Of a stretch of 64,000 bases of DNA, positions 27,364 to 35,249 are shown one piece after another. The notes beneath the pieces are model-generated. The model saw nothing but the letters and a program-made list of their open reading frames with translations. It was not told where the DNA came from and did no database searches. Each line of letters begins with the position of its first letter. Position 1 is the first letter of the stretch. The DNA lies in the NCBI RefSeq assembly GCF_022234545.1, contig NZ_JAIEUI010000013.1, positions 124,001 through 188,000 on the forward strand, in the 5' to 3' direction. This stretch comes from Paenibacillus piscarius. GTDB lineage: Bacteria > Bacillota > Bacilli > Paenibacillales > Paenibacillaceae. Both the position numbers and the translations under genes were made by a program.

Positions 27364-27544
27364 ATTGCACTATGTACATTAGATTAGCCCACAATCCGCC
27401 TGAAAACGGAATCTGCTGCACTTCGTACATTAGAATTTTGCAAAAGTGGGTCTTTGGAAACTAAATGAGAAAATCAATTGTACAAAGTGCAGCAGAACGT
27501 TACTTAAGAGCAGAAAACGCAATTTCTATTGTACGAAGTGCAAT
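27364..27544. repeat. Four-motif palindromic repeat, family 1 copy 1
   Basis: Four related ~20-bp motifs in order forward, forward, reverse, reverse: ATTGCACTATGTACATTAGA (27364), CTGCACTTCGTACATTAGA (27416), TCAATTGTACAAAGTGCAGC (27474), TCTATTGTACGAAGTGCAAT (27525). Outer pairs with outer and inner with inner, giving two nested stems. It fills most of the 313-bp gap between comEA and comEB, which otherwise holds no gene. Same layout at 41844-42024 and 45324-45506. Confidence 0.8.
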
Positions 27545-27647
27545 CACACCCGTTCTGCGGAGATACGGGCTATCAATATCCTAGTGAAAACGCTGCCCCG
27601 TATGCTACAATAGTGAACAACTATTTAAGAGAAAGTGGAGAGTGCTG

Positions 27648-28166
27648 ATGACTGTGGCTTACCGCAAGAACTGGGATACATACTTCATGGATATTGCCTG
27701 CATGGTCTCCACCCGTTCGCGCTGTCCCCGCCGCCATGTCGGCGCGGTGCTGGTGCAGGGGAAGAAGCTGCTGGGTACGGCCTATAACGGTGCGCCGATG
27801 GGCGTCCCTGACTGCTCGGAGGCAGGCTGTATGGTCTCTGAGCAATATGAGCGTGAATTGGTTGAGGGCGTAGAGACGATGGTGAAGAAGCAGCGCTGTA
27901 TCCGCACGATCCATGCCGAGCAGAATCTGCTGCTGTTCACCGACCGGAGCGACCGCGAAGGCAGTACCGTCTATGTGACGGATGAGCCGTGCTGGACCTG
28001 TGCCAATATGCTGGCGAACAGCGGAATCGTGGAGATCGTCTATCTGCGCCCCTACAAGAAAGACATGGAGAAGGTGCAGGCGATGCTCGCCTCCCTGGGA
28101 ATCGTGTTCCGCCAATTAGAGAACTACGAGCCGCCGAAGGAAACGATGATTTCGGTATCCGAATAA
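27648..28166 (+). CDS. comEB: ComEB, deoxycytidylate (dCMP) deaminase
   Basis: 172 residues from the ATG at 27648 (AGTGGAG 7 nt upstream; the GTG two codons earlier is too close to that site). Zinc-binding HAEQN (about 88-92) and PCWTC (about 114-118) are the cytidine/deoxycytidylate deaminase signature. It converts dCMP to dUMP for thymidylate synthesis. Its place between comEA and comEC is conserved in Bacilli although its enzyme activity is not needed for transformation. Confidence 0.95.
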   Translation: MTVAYRKNWDTYFMDIACMVSTRSRCPRRHVGAVLVQGKKLLGTAYNGAPMGVPDCSEAGCMVSEQYERELVEGVETMVKKQRCIRTIHAEQNLLLFTDRSDREGSTVYVTDEPCWTCANMLANSGIVEIVYLRPYKKDMEKVQAMLASLGIVFRQLENYEPPKETMISVSE

Positions 28167-28207
28167 CCAAGGCAGAAATAGAATACGGACAGGTTTCAGG
28201 GGAAGAA

Positions 28208-28246
28208 CCTCTGTACACGCAGGTTATGCGTATGCAGGGGTTTTTT
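28208..28246 (+). terminator. Intrinsic terminator between comEB and comEC
   Basis: CCTCTGTACACGCA against TGCGTATGCAGGGG: 13 of 14 pairs (two G-U), loop GGTTA, then TTTTTT. It lies 42 bp after the comEB stop and 37 bp before the comEC start. Confidence 0.78.
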
Positions 28247-28282
28247 GGCGTCCGGAGACCTGAGTTGGAAGGAGAGATGAAG

Positions 28283-30973
28283 ATGAACAGAAGGCCGCTC
28301 TTAAGCTTTACGGTCTCCTGGGTGGCGGGAAGCGCGGCAGGTTGTGTGTTCTCCGGGAGGAGCCTGCTGCTCTGCCTCGCGGGGATGCTGGTGCTGCCGG
28401 TAATCTGGGCGCTTAGCGGCGGGATACGCTGGAAGGCTGCTGCTGCGTATGTACTGGCGCTGATCGTGGCTGCTCTATACTGGGAATATGGCGAAATCCG
28501 CAACGTGAGTCTGCTGCCGGAGGCGTTGGGACAACCTACAAGCGAGCTGAACGAAGCCTACGTGACAGCCGCAGGCGTTATTGTCTCACCGGTGGAGCGG
28601 GATGGGGACCGGGTTGATTTTGTGGTGAAGCTGTCAGGGATCAGACTGCATCAGGAAGGGGAGCAGGCCACAGCAGCGGCGGGAGGGGGCAAATTGGCGG
28701 AACCGGATGCCGGAGGCGAGCAGGTTGCTGTGCAGATCAAGCTCCAGGAGGAGAGTGAGATTGCGGTGGCTGCGCAGTGGCAGCGGGGAGACCGGATAGT
28801 CATTGAGGGGGAGCTGATCCAGCCGCAGACCGCGCGCAACTTCGGCGGTTTCGACTACCGGGCCTATCTGCTCACCCAGAAGATTCACTGGCTGCTAAAA
28901 GGCACTGGAACCGCCAGCGCAGCGGTTACCCCCCAAGCCTCCTGGGAGCCTTCCACGATTCTGCGCTGGAATGATCGGGCGCGCTCCATGCTCAGCACAG
29001 AGATGAGCCGCTTGTTCCGGGAGCCCCATGCCGGTTATATGAAGGGCCTGGTTATCGGCATCCGGGAGGAACTGGACCCGGAGACCTTCAGGCAGTTCTC
29101 CCAGCTGGGCCTGACCCATATCCTGGCTATCTCGGGAATGCACGTGGCTGTCTATGCGGGGGGAATCCTGTTTCTCCTGCGCCGCTGCCGCTTGACCAGA
29201 GAAACCACATTGACGGTAACTCTGCTTCTGGTTCCGGTCTATGTGCTTCTGTCCGGGGCCGGCCCGTCCGTGATCCGTGCCGGGATCATGAGCATGATCG
29301 CCCTGCTGGCAGCCAGGTTTGGCCTGCTCAAGGACGGGCTGAATATTCTGGCCGCCTCAGCCCTGATGATGCTGGTCTGGAATCCGTATCTGCTGCTCAG
29401 TGTCAGCTTTCAGCTGTCTTTTCTGGTGACGGCCGGACTCATGGTGTATACCCCGCTGGCTGCGCCGCTGTTCAAGCGGCTGCCGGATTGGCTGGGCAGC
29501 AGCCTCTCCGTAACCATCATTGCACAGTTGGTCTCGTTTCCGCTGACGATCTATTACTTCAACCAGTTCTCGCTGTTATCCGTTGCCGCCAATCTGCTGC
29601 TCGTTCCCTTCATCACCTTCCTGGTGCTGCCGCTGGGGGCGCTTGCGCTGATGCTTGGCCGGATGTGGAATGCCGCAGCCTTGTTTATCGCGGGGCTGGC
29701 GGAGTTGCTTAATAATGCTACCTTCGTAGTCGTAGAGTGGGTGAACAGCTTCACTGCGGGTGTGCTGATCTGGGCTTCGCCGTCAATCCTGTGGATCTGC
29801 CTCTACTACGGGCTGCTATATGTTCTGTTACATGCCTTGAAGCGGCGGACAGAGGCGAAGCTGGTTCCCCAGTTCATGGATGATGAGACCCGGCCGCTCG
29901 CGGAGCTGGAGGGAACGATAAATGGCCAGGGGAAGCCCGGCAGAAACAGTCAGCCAGATTCACCATCCACTGCAAACAGCGTAAGAGCAGCCTTCGCTGT
30001 CCAAGGACACCCTCCGGCTGGAGCTACGCGCTGGAGCAGCCTGGCGGCGATACTGTGCACGTTAGGCCTGACCGTTTTGCTCTACAAAGGCTATAACGCC
30101 GAAGCTGTGCACGACGGCTCCGGTTCTATCAGCTACCTGGATATAGGCCAGGGGGACAGCAGCCTGATTACCACGCCGGGCGGAGCCCATATCCTGGTGG
30201 ACGGCGGCGGGACCGTGAGCTTCGGCAACCGGGAGGAATGGCGCATCCGCCGCAGCCCGTTCGAGGTCGGAGCGAAGACGCTGCTGCCGCTCCTGAAGCA
30301 GCGGGGCATCCACCGGCTGGATGCGGTTATCCTGACCCATGGCGACCAGGACCATGCCGGAGGCTTGCAGGCAGTGCTGGAAGGGATGCCAGTATCGGCG
30401 CTGCTTTTCAACGGGACGCTGACCGGTACGGAGGCGTACTCCAAGCTGATGGCTACCGCACTGGACGCCGGTGTCCAACTGTACCCGGTGCAGCAAGGCA
30501 TGACACTGGCCCCGGACGAGGCCACGCGGCTGAACTTCCTCTGGCCGGAGCCGCCAGCGGATGGACTGATCCTGCCGGAGGAAGTGGAGGACCAGAACCA
30601 CGAATCGGTTGTGTTCCGGCTGGAGATGAACGGCCGGAGCTTTCTTTTCACGGGAGATATGGACGAGGCGGCAGAGGAAGCCATCCTGGGGGCTGCTAAG
30701 CAATCCGGGATTAAGCAAGGCAGTCCTATCGACGTCTTGAAGGCCGCCCATCACGGAAGTAAAACCGCCACTAGTGCAGACTGGCTGGCCTTCTGGAAGC
30801 CTAGTGCCGCCGTGATCTCAGCCGGTGTGAACAACCTTTACGGCCATCCGCACGGGATCGTCCTGGAGCGTCTGGCCGATGCGGGAACCCGAGTCTACCG
30901 GACGGATCGGCAGGGGGAGATTCAGTTGAGGGTGAGCAAGGAAGGAATAACGGTAAGGCATAAGTTGGAATGA
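28283..30973 (+). CDS. comEC: ComEC/Rec2 DNA-uptake channel
   Basis: 896 residues from the ATG at 28283 (AAGGAG 8 nt upstream; another ATG two codons earlier is possible). N-terminal DUF4131-like part, a competence domain with many membrane helices (about 250-560, including ILAISGMHVAVYAGG and SGAGPSVIRAGIMS), then a metallo-beta-lactamase-like domain (about 615-880) with THGDQDHAGG and AAHHGSKTA. It transports single-stranded DNA across the membrane; the C-terminal domain is proposed to degrade the other strand. Intact here, but pieces of a second, diverged copy lie at 33211-33491. The stop overlaps a possible small gene start (ATGA). Confidence 0.96.
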   Translation: MNRRPLLSFTVSWVAGSAAGCVFSGRSLLLCLAGMLVLPVIWALSGGIRWKAAAAYVLALIVAALYWEYGEIRNVSLLPEALGQPTSELNEAYVTAAGVIVSPVERDGDRVDFVVKLSGIRLHQEGEQATAAAGGGKLAEPDAGGEQVAVQIKLQEESEIAVAAQWQRGDRIVIEGELIQPQTARNFGGFDYRAYLLTQKIHWLLKGTGTASAAVTPQASWEPSTILRWNDRARSMLSTEMSRLFREPHAGYMKGLVIGIREELDPETFRQFSQLGLTHILAISGMHVAVYAGGILFLLRRCRLTRETTLTVTLLLVPVYVLLSGAGPSVIRAGIMSMIALLAARFGLLKDGLNILAASALMMLVWNPYLLLSVSFQLSFLVTAGLMVYTPLAAPLFKRLPDWLGSSLSVTIIAQLVSFPLTIYYFNQFSLLSVAANLLLVPFITFLVLPLGALALMLGRMWNAAALFIAGLAELLNNATFVVVEWVNSFTAGVLIWASPSILWICLYYGLLYVLLHALKRRTEAKLVPQFMDDETRPLAELEGTINGQGKPGRNSQPDSPSTANSVRAAFAVQGHPPAGATRWSSLAAILCTLGLTVLLYKGYNAEAVHDGSGSISYLDIGQGDSSLITTPGGAHILVDGGGTVSFGNREEWRIRRSPFEVGAKTLLPLLKQRGIHRLDAVILTHGDQDHAGGLQAVLEGMPVSALLFNGTLTGTEAYSKLMATALDAGVQLYPVQQGMTLAPDEATRLNFLWPEPPADGLILPEEVEDQNHESVVFRLEMNGRSFLFTGDMDEAAEEAILGAAKQSGIKQGSPIDVLKAAHHGSKTATSADWLAFWKPSAAVISAGVNNLYGHPHGIVLERLADAGTRVYRTDRQGEIQLRVSKEGITVRHKLE

Positions 30974-31146
30974 ATACTAACCAAAAGACGGAAGTGGTAC
31001 TTAAGAAACATCTTCAGATTTCACCAGAGGTTGAAGCTTCCATAAAAACCAGCGTGCTTAAAGATATGATTCACTTTATGCTTGCATTGAAGAATTTAAG
31101 CATTTCGAAAACAGTAGTAATTTTTCCTCAAAGGTCTGCACTTTAA
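30970..31146 (+). CDS. Possible small protein, 58 residues, overlapping the comEC stop
   Basis: The ATG overlaps the comEC stop as ATGA, a layout typical of translational coupling. The product starts MNTNQKTEVVLKKHLQ, is charged at first and hydrophobic in the middle (MIHFMLALKNL), with no family I recognise. Base composition shifts towards AT from here on. No ribosome site other than the overlap is evident, so this may be chance or the remnant of a gene joined at the cassette edge. Confidence 0.35.
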   Translation: MNTNQKTEVVLKKHLQISPEVEASIKTSVLKDMIHFMLALKNLSISKTVVIFPQRSAL

Positions 31147-31165
31147 GATTTGGATTACAACAATC

Positions 31166-31200
31166 AAGCCCATTCTCCGGTACTCGGGGGAGGGCTTTTA
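31166..31200 (+). terminator. Intrinsic terminator after the com operon
   Basis: AAGCCC...CTCC pairs with GGGG...GGGCTT, followed by TTTTA. It ends the comEC transcript. The rest of 31,147-31,460 is AT-rich and holds no recognised gene. Confidence 0.65.
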
Positions 31201-31460
31201 GTCATAAAACTTAGAAAGTTTGAAAGACCTTATCACTTTTATCTCGATTTGATGTTTTCAGCTTATCGTATACAATACATAAAATCTAATTATAGATGTG
31301 TCGATTAATAAAGGCCAAACTGGCTCTATTGAGATATGTGGTCAAAGACGCTTAGAGAAGAAATGAAGCCAATTGAAGTGTTTTTATTATGGTAAATATT
31401 ACCTTAATCGTGCTATGATGTGTATACAAAAGCAAAGAGTAAGTAAGAAAGGAGTCCAAT

Positions 31461-31964
31461 ATGAACAATCAGTTGTACATTGGCTTGTTAGTAGGTGCTA
31501 TAATTTTTGGGGTAACTGGGTTAATCAGCCTTATTATTTCCCTGATTTTATTAATTAGAATGGCATTTAATAAAAAGACAGCATTTCCAAAGCGAAGCTT
31601 AATAACTGCATTCATTACAGGAGCAGGCTGTTTGTTGTTCTTTTATAACCAGCAGAATAATATCAATTTTTTGCCTAAAGGATATTTAAACTCCACGTTT
31701 GAATCACCCGATAAGAAATATGAAATACGAACATATCATTATGGTTCACTCTTTTACCGCAATGCACGTGCTGAACTAATAAATAAAAGCAACAACAATC
31801 GCTCGACAATTTATTTCAATGACTATGATTATTCTCCACTAGTAACTTGGAAAACCAATGAGGTTGTTCTTATTGGAAATGTAGAATTAGATATCTCGAA
31901 GCACCAAACCTTTGATTACAGAAAAATTAAGAACCATACAAAGTCAGTTCCACCTCAATCATAA
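31461..31964 (+). CDS. Small membrane protein, probable DUF5412 family
   Basis: 167 residues, AAAGGAG before the ATG. Two membrane helices (about 6-33 and 47-62), then an outside-facing beta-rich domain with ESPDKKYEIRTYHY, ARAELINKS, TNEVVLIGN and a final FDYRKI, a pattern like Bacillales DUF5412 proteins of unknown function. AT-rich codon use, unlike the com genes to the left and the kinase genes to the right, suggests transfer. It lies 89 bp upstream of a toxin-like secreted protein; an immunity role is possible from position only. Confidence 0.6.
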   Translation: MNNQLYIGLLVGAIIFGVTGLISLIISLILLIRMAFNKKTAFPKRSLITAFITGAGCLLFFYNQQNNINFLPKGYLNSTFESPDKKYEIRTYHYGSLFYRNARAELINKSNNNRSTIYFNDYDYSPLVTWKTNEVVLIGNVELDISKHQTFDYRKIKNHTKSVPPQS

Positions 31965-32053
31965 ATTACCAAAAAAAGTATTGACTGATAACTTTCACAA
32001 ATGGTAAGGTGATATTGGATTAAATATCCATATTATAGGAGGTAGATGTAAGG

Positions 32054-32869
32054 ATGAAAAAGGTATTACCGTTACTTTTTATTTGTTTTCTTCTATTTAA
32101 TGGACTTGCACTAGCATCTCCGATTAATAATGATAGTGAGGTCATTACTACGCCGCAGGAAATACATAAGGTGGTTGTGGCTAATCATTGGGGAAGTTTA
32201 ACTAATGTTGGTCAGTTAGTTGTCAACGTTACTGCTGCAGATTTGGGTGTCAGCGATACTCTTTTTAATCAATATTTGAGTGATGTTAGCAATCTCAATA
32301 ATGCTGTAAAAGAGGGCTTGCTTACATTTGGTGACAATCTTGAAATGAATGTTTTAACGCCTGAAGAGTACAAAGACTACGCTGTACAAGAGGGAATTAA
32401 TTATAAAAATCAAAGCCAATTTATCGTACCTTTCTCTGACCCGGGTGCGCCTCCATTTAGAAATGCCTATTCGATTGCCTCTGGAAATTTATCAACTCTT
32501 AAAAATTTTTACAACTCAGCTATGACCTCTTACATGTATAGTGGTTATCCTAATGCTGGTGCAATGGCTTACTCTGCTTCAATTGGCTTCTTTATTGGTA
32601 AGGTTCAAGAAGGTGGAGAATGGGACTATAAAGTACAGCCTGGCTGGTCTCCATGGTATAATCAATTTACTTTTGCATTTCGCTCTGCTACAGAAGTTCA
32701 AAATAGTGCATATTTAGGTAATTACAATTATGGATATGTTGGAAAATACTTATTTAGTTTATCTGTCCTGATAGCCGGAGGAGATGGGGTATCCATTTTA
32801 ACTGGAAAGCATCCTGATGGAGAAGATGATAAAGCTCCTATCAGACGAGGATATAACGAGAATTATTGA
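32054..32869 (+). CDS. Secreted protein with a polymorphic-toxin-type-44-like C-terminus
   Basis: 271 residues, AGGAGG before the ATG. Sec signal peptide 1-21 (LFNGLALA cleavage). C-terminal part (about 150-271) has the order of motifs I associate with toxin type 44 (Ntox44): GGEWDYK at about 192-198, GNYNYGYVGK at about 224-233, a hydrophobic SLSVLIAGG stretch and DGEDDKAPIRRGYNENY at the end. Ntox44 is predicted, not proven, to be an RNase-type toxin. Assignment is by eye; a related non-toxic secreted protein is possible. AT-rich codon use matches its upstream partner and not the surrounding genes. Confidence 0.6.
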   Translation: MKKVLPLLFICFLLFNGLALASPINNDSEVITTPQEIHKVVVANHWGSLTNVGQLVVNVTAADLGVSDTLFNQYLSDVSNLNNAVKEGLLTFGDNLEMNVLTPEEYKDYAVQEGINYKNQSQFIVPFSDPGAPPFRNAYSIASGNLSTLKNFYNSAMTSYMYSGYPNAGAMAYSASIGFFIGKVQEGGEWDYKVQPGWSPWYNQFTFAFRSATEVQNSAYLGNYNYGYVGKYLFSLSVLIAGGDGVSILTGKHPDGEDDKAPIRRGYNENY

Positions 32870-32905
32870 AATGTGCTTTTAACTAGGTAAAAATTCTAAA
32901 ACGCG

Positions 32906-33046
32906 ATGTTAACAGTTGTTCTGTATGCTAGTAGTGTTAGTGAGACTCCAACAGTGAAGTACTCACTTAGAGCTTCAGAAAAAGATGATATTGCGATAGA
33001 GAATATCGCTAACGTTACTGTAAGCGGAAATGGATATGTTCAATAA
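32906..33046 (+). CDS. Possible 46-residue peptide or gene remnant
   Basis: ATG at 32906 to TAA at 33046. The product has a short hydrophobic start (MLTVVLYASSVSETP) and a hydrophilic beta-type tail (NIANVTVSGNGYVQ). No ribosome site is visible, so a decayed C-terminal piece of a longer secreted protein is as likely as a real gene. A strong terminator follows at once. Confidence 0.25.
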   Translation: MLTVVLYASSVSETPTVKYSLRASEKDDIAIENIANVTVSGNGYVQ

Positions 33047-33049
33047 ATA

Positions 33050-33097
33050 AACAACAAAGGAGCGATTGTCGAGAGACAACCGCTCCTTTGTTGTTTT
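33050..33097. terminator. Strong bidirectional terminator closing the AT-rich cassette
   Basis: AACAACAAAGGAGCG pairs perfectly with its complement ending at 33095; the inner part pairs again (TTGTC with GACAA), giving about 20 bp around GAGA. Confidence 0.85.
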
Positions 33098-33210
33098 GCA
33101 CATACCAAGTAAAATATCTTACCGCTTACAAATTTGAGAGACAGAAGTAGAACTATGGTTAGATGCCTTTTCATTTTGAGAATGAGGTATACTTCGGAGG
33201 TAGCAAATGT

Positions 33211-33491
33211 TAGTCTCGTTGCCGCTGGGAATACTGGCAGTGATGCTTGGACGGGTATGGAATGCCGCAGCACTGTTGATCGCTTAACTGGGTGAGCTGC
33301 TCAATAACACTACCTTTGCAGTCGCAGAGTGGGTAATAGCTTCACCGCCATTGAGAATAACCTGTATGGCCATCCGCAGGGGATCGTCCTGGAGCGTCTG
33401 GCCGGTACGGGAACCCGAGTCTACCGGACGGATCGGCAGGGAGGTTCAGTTGAGGGTGAGCAAGGAAGGCATCACCCTTCGCCACAAGCTC
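33211..33491 (+). pseudogene. comEC: Decayed partial second copy of comEC
   Basis: Two pieces. 33211-33343 aligns with comEC 29622-29757 (shared GTGGAATGCCGCAGC, CAGAGTGGGT or similar) but has a TAA stop in frame. 33352-33491 aligns with the comEC 3' end 30826-30968 (GGCCATCCGCA, GGGATCGTCCTGGAGCGTCT, ACCCGAGTCTACCGGACGGA) with a 2-bp deletion that shifts the frame. About 1.07 kb of comEC between the pieces is missing. The copy is clearly diverged from the intact gene, so it is not a recent tandem duplication. Confidence 0.88.
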
Positions 33492-33538
33492 ACCCCCGCC
33501 CCGGACTAACCCTCAGAAATCGTATATAATAACCTCAT

Positions 33539-34483
33539 ATGAGAGGAGTTGATCGTATCCTTATTGCTCTGGCAGGACTCGTGCTGCTGCTGATTGCCCA
33601 GAACATCTACCTGCTGAATTACCGGAGACAGGTCCAGCAGATCAGCAGCCAGCTTTCTTTTATCATGGAGCATGAATCCCGTAAGCAGATAGTCACCCAA
33701 CTGAAGCCGAAGGAGATCAGCAGGCTGGTGCGGGAATGCAACAATCTGTTAAGCCGGCAGACCGCGATGGGGGAGCAGTTCAGCCGCAAGAATCAGGAGA
33801 TGAATCTGGCAGTCACCAGCTTGTCGCATGATATACGGACCCCGCTCACTTCGCTGGACGGGTATCTGCAATTGGCGCTGCGGACGGAGGCGGGGCAGGA
33901 GAAGGAACGGTACGTGCGGCTGGCCCAGTCGAGGATACAGCAGATCATTAAGCTGGTGGACGGGCTGTTCCTGTATACCAGGCTGCAGAATCCCGAATAT
34001 GAATTGGAGCTGCGGCCGGTTGATGTGGTGGAGGTACTGAAGCGGAACCTGTTCACCTTCATTGAGGATTTCACCCGGTCCGGCGAGGAGCCGGAGCTGC
34101 GGCTGCCGGAGCAGCCTGTTCTGATTATGGCGGAGCAGAATGCCGCGGAGCGGATTTTTACGAATCTGCTCGGGAACTATTTCATGCATGGGGAGGGTTC
34201 GCTCACCGTAGAGGCGGAAGATAAGCAGGATAAGTTCTGTATACGCTTCACGAACCGGCTTAAGGCAGGCAGCAGCGTGGATACGGAGAAGATATTTACG
34301 CGCTTTTACAGAGAAGATCCGTCGCGTACCCGCCATTCCTCGGGGCTTGGACTCTCGATTGTCAAGGCGCTGATGGTGAAAATGAACGGCAATGTGTCAG
34401 CCAGCTCTGCCAGCGGCACCTTCACCATTCATATCGAATTCGCAAAAGCCGGAAAGGAGCATCCCCATGAGCATCTCTCTTAA
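33539..34483 (+). CDS. Sensor histidine kinase of an antibiotic/lantibiotic-type ABC module
   Basis: 314 residues. One N-terminal membrane helix (about 6-25), a short linker and a HisKA domain with LSHDIRTPLTSLDG, then HATPase with an N-box-like ERIFTNLLGNYFMHG and G-rich SSGLGLSIVKALM. No large extracellular sensor, as in kinases that sense through an associated transporter. The ATG at 33539 has no good ribosome site, so the true start may differ by a few codons. The stop overlaps the regulator start by 17 bp. Operon continues with regulator, ATPase and permease. Confidence 0.9.
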   Translation: MRGVDRILIALAGLVLLLIAQNIYLLNYRRQVQQISSQLSFIMEHESRKQIVTQLKPKEISRLVRECNNLLSRQTAMGEQFSRKNQEMNLAVTSLSHDIRTPLTSLDGYLQLALRTEAGQEKERYVRLAQSRIQQIIKLVDGLFLYTRLQNPEYELELRPVDVVEVLKRNLFTFIEDFTRSGEEPELRLPEQPVLIMAEQNAAERIFTNLLGNYFMHGEGSLTVEAEDKQDKFCIRFTNRLKAGSSVDTEKIFTRFYREDPSRTRHSSGLGLSIVKALMVKMNGNVSASSASGTFTIHIEFAKAGKEHPHEHLS

Positions 34484-35168
34484 TCATAACAGCAGAAGAA
34501 TTCTCATCGTTGAGGATGACGAGCATATTAACACGATTCTGCATGACGGGCTGACCGCCGCAGGATATCAGTGCACCCAGTCCTATTCGGGCAGTGAAGG
34601 GATGCTGAATCTGGCAGAGCGCGAGTATCACCTGATTGTGCTCGATCTGATGCTGCCCGGGCTGTCCGGCGAGGCGTTCATGCACCGGTTGCGTGAGGAG
34701 ATGAAGTGCCGGATTCCGGTGATTGTCCTCTCAGCCAAGGATAAGCTGGGGGATAAGCTGGACCTGTTCATGCTGGGTGCTGATGATTATGTGACGAAGC
34801 CTTTTGAGCTGGAGGAGCTGCTTGCCCGTATCCAAGTCCATATCCAGCGGACGGCTGCTGTGGAGCCGGTGAATGAGTTCAGGTATAAAAATCTGGTGCT
34901 GGACTGTACAGCCTACAGTGTCAAGCTTCACGGAATCGCGCTTCCTCTGACCCGCCAGGAATTCCGGATTGTCGAGCTGCTGGTCAGGAACCCTACACGG
35001 GTGTTCACGAAGCAGGATCTGTATGAGCTGGCCTGGGAGGAGATCTATCTGGGCGAGGACAAGACGATTACCGTCCATGTCAGCAATATCCGCAGCAAAA
35101 TCAAAGCGCATGACAGTGAATCCTACATCGATACGGTCTGGGGCATCGGCTTCCGGCTGAGTCCATGA
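34467..35168 (+). CDS. OmpR-family response regulator
   Basis: 233 residues from the ATG at 34467 (AAAGGAG upstream, inside the end of the kinase gene). Receiver domain with VEDDE, phospho-acceptor in HLIVLDLMLPG (about D57) and K in DDYVTKPFE, then an OmpR/PhoB winged helix at about 135-232 (LTRQEFRIVELLVRNP, KTITVHVSNIRSKI). Partner of the upstream kinase; probable target is the ABC gene that starts 82 bp downstream. Confidence 0.95.
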   Translation: MSISLNHNSRRILIVEDDEHINTILHDGLTAAGYQCTQSYSGSEGMLNLAEREYHLIVLDLMLPGLSGEAFMHRLREEMKCRIPVIVLSAKDKLGDKLDLFMLGADDYVTKPFELEELLARIQVHIQRTAAVEPVNEFRYKNLVLDCTAYSVKLHGIALPLTRQEFRIVELLVRNPTRVFTKQDLYELAWEEIYLGEDKTITVHVSNIRSKIKAHDSESYIDTVWGIGFRLSP

Positions 35169-35249
35169 GCAGCTTTGAACTTTCTTAACCTTTTGTTGGC
35201 GATCTCTTAGTCTTCATGCTGTTAACTTAGGGGTAAGGAGGTGGCAGAT

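Noticed and set aside
31250..31400. Possible transposase remnant in the AT-rich stretch after comEC
   Set aside because: A short reading resembles a protein end but no recognised transposase motif or terminal inverted repeat was found.
33329..33529. Frame encoding ENNLYGHPQGIVLERL
   Set aside because: It is the frameshifted remnant of the comEC 3' end, not a separate gene.
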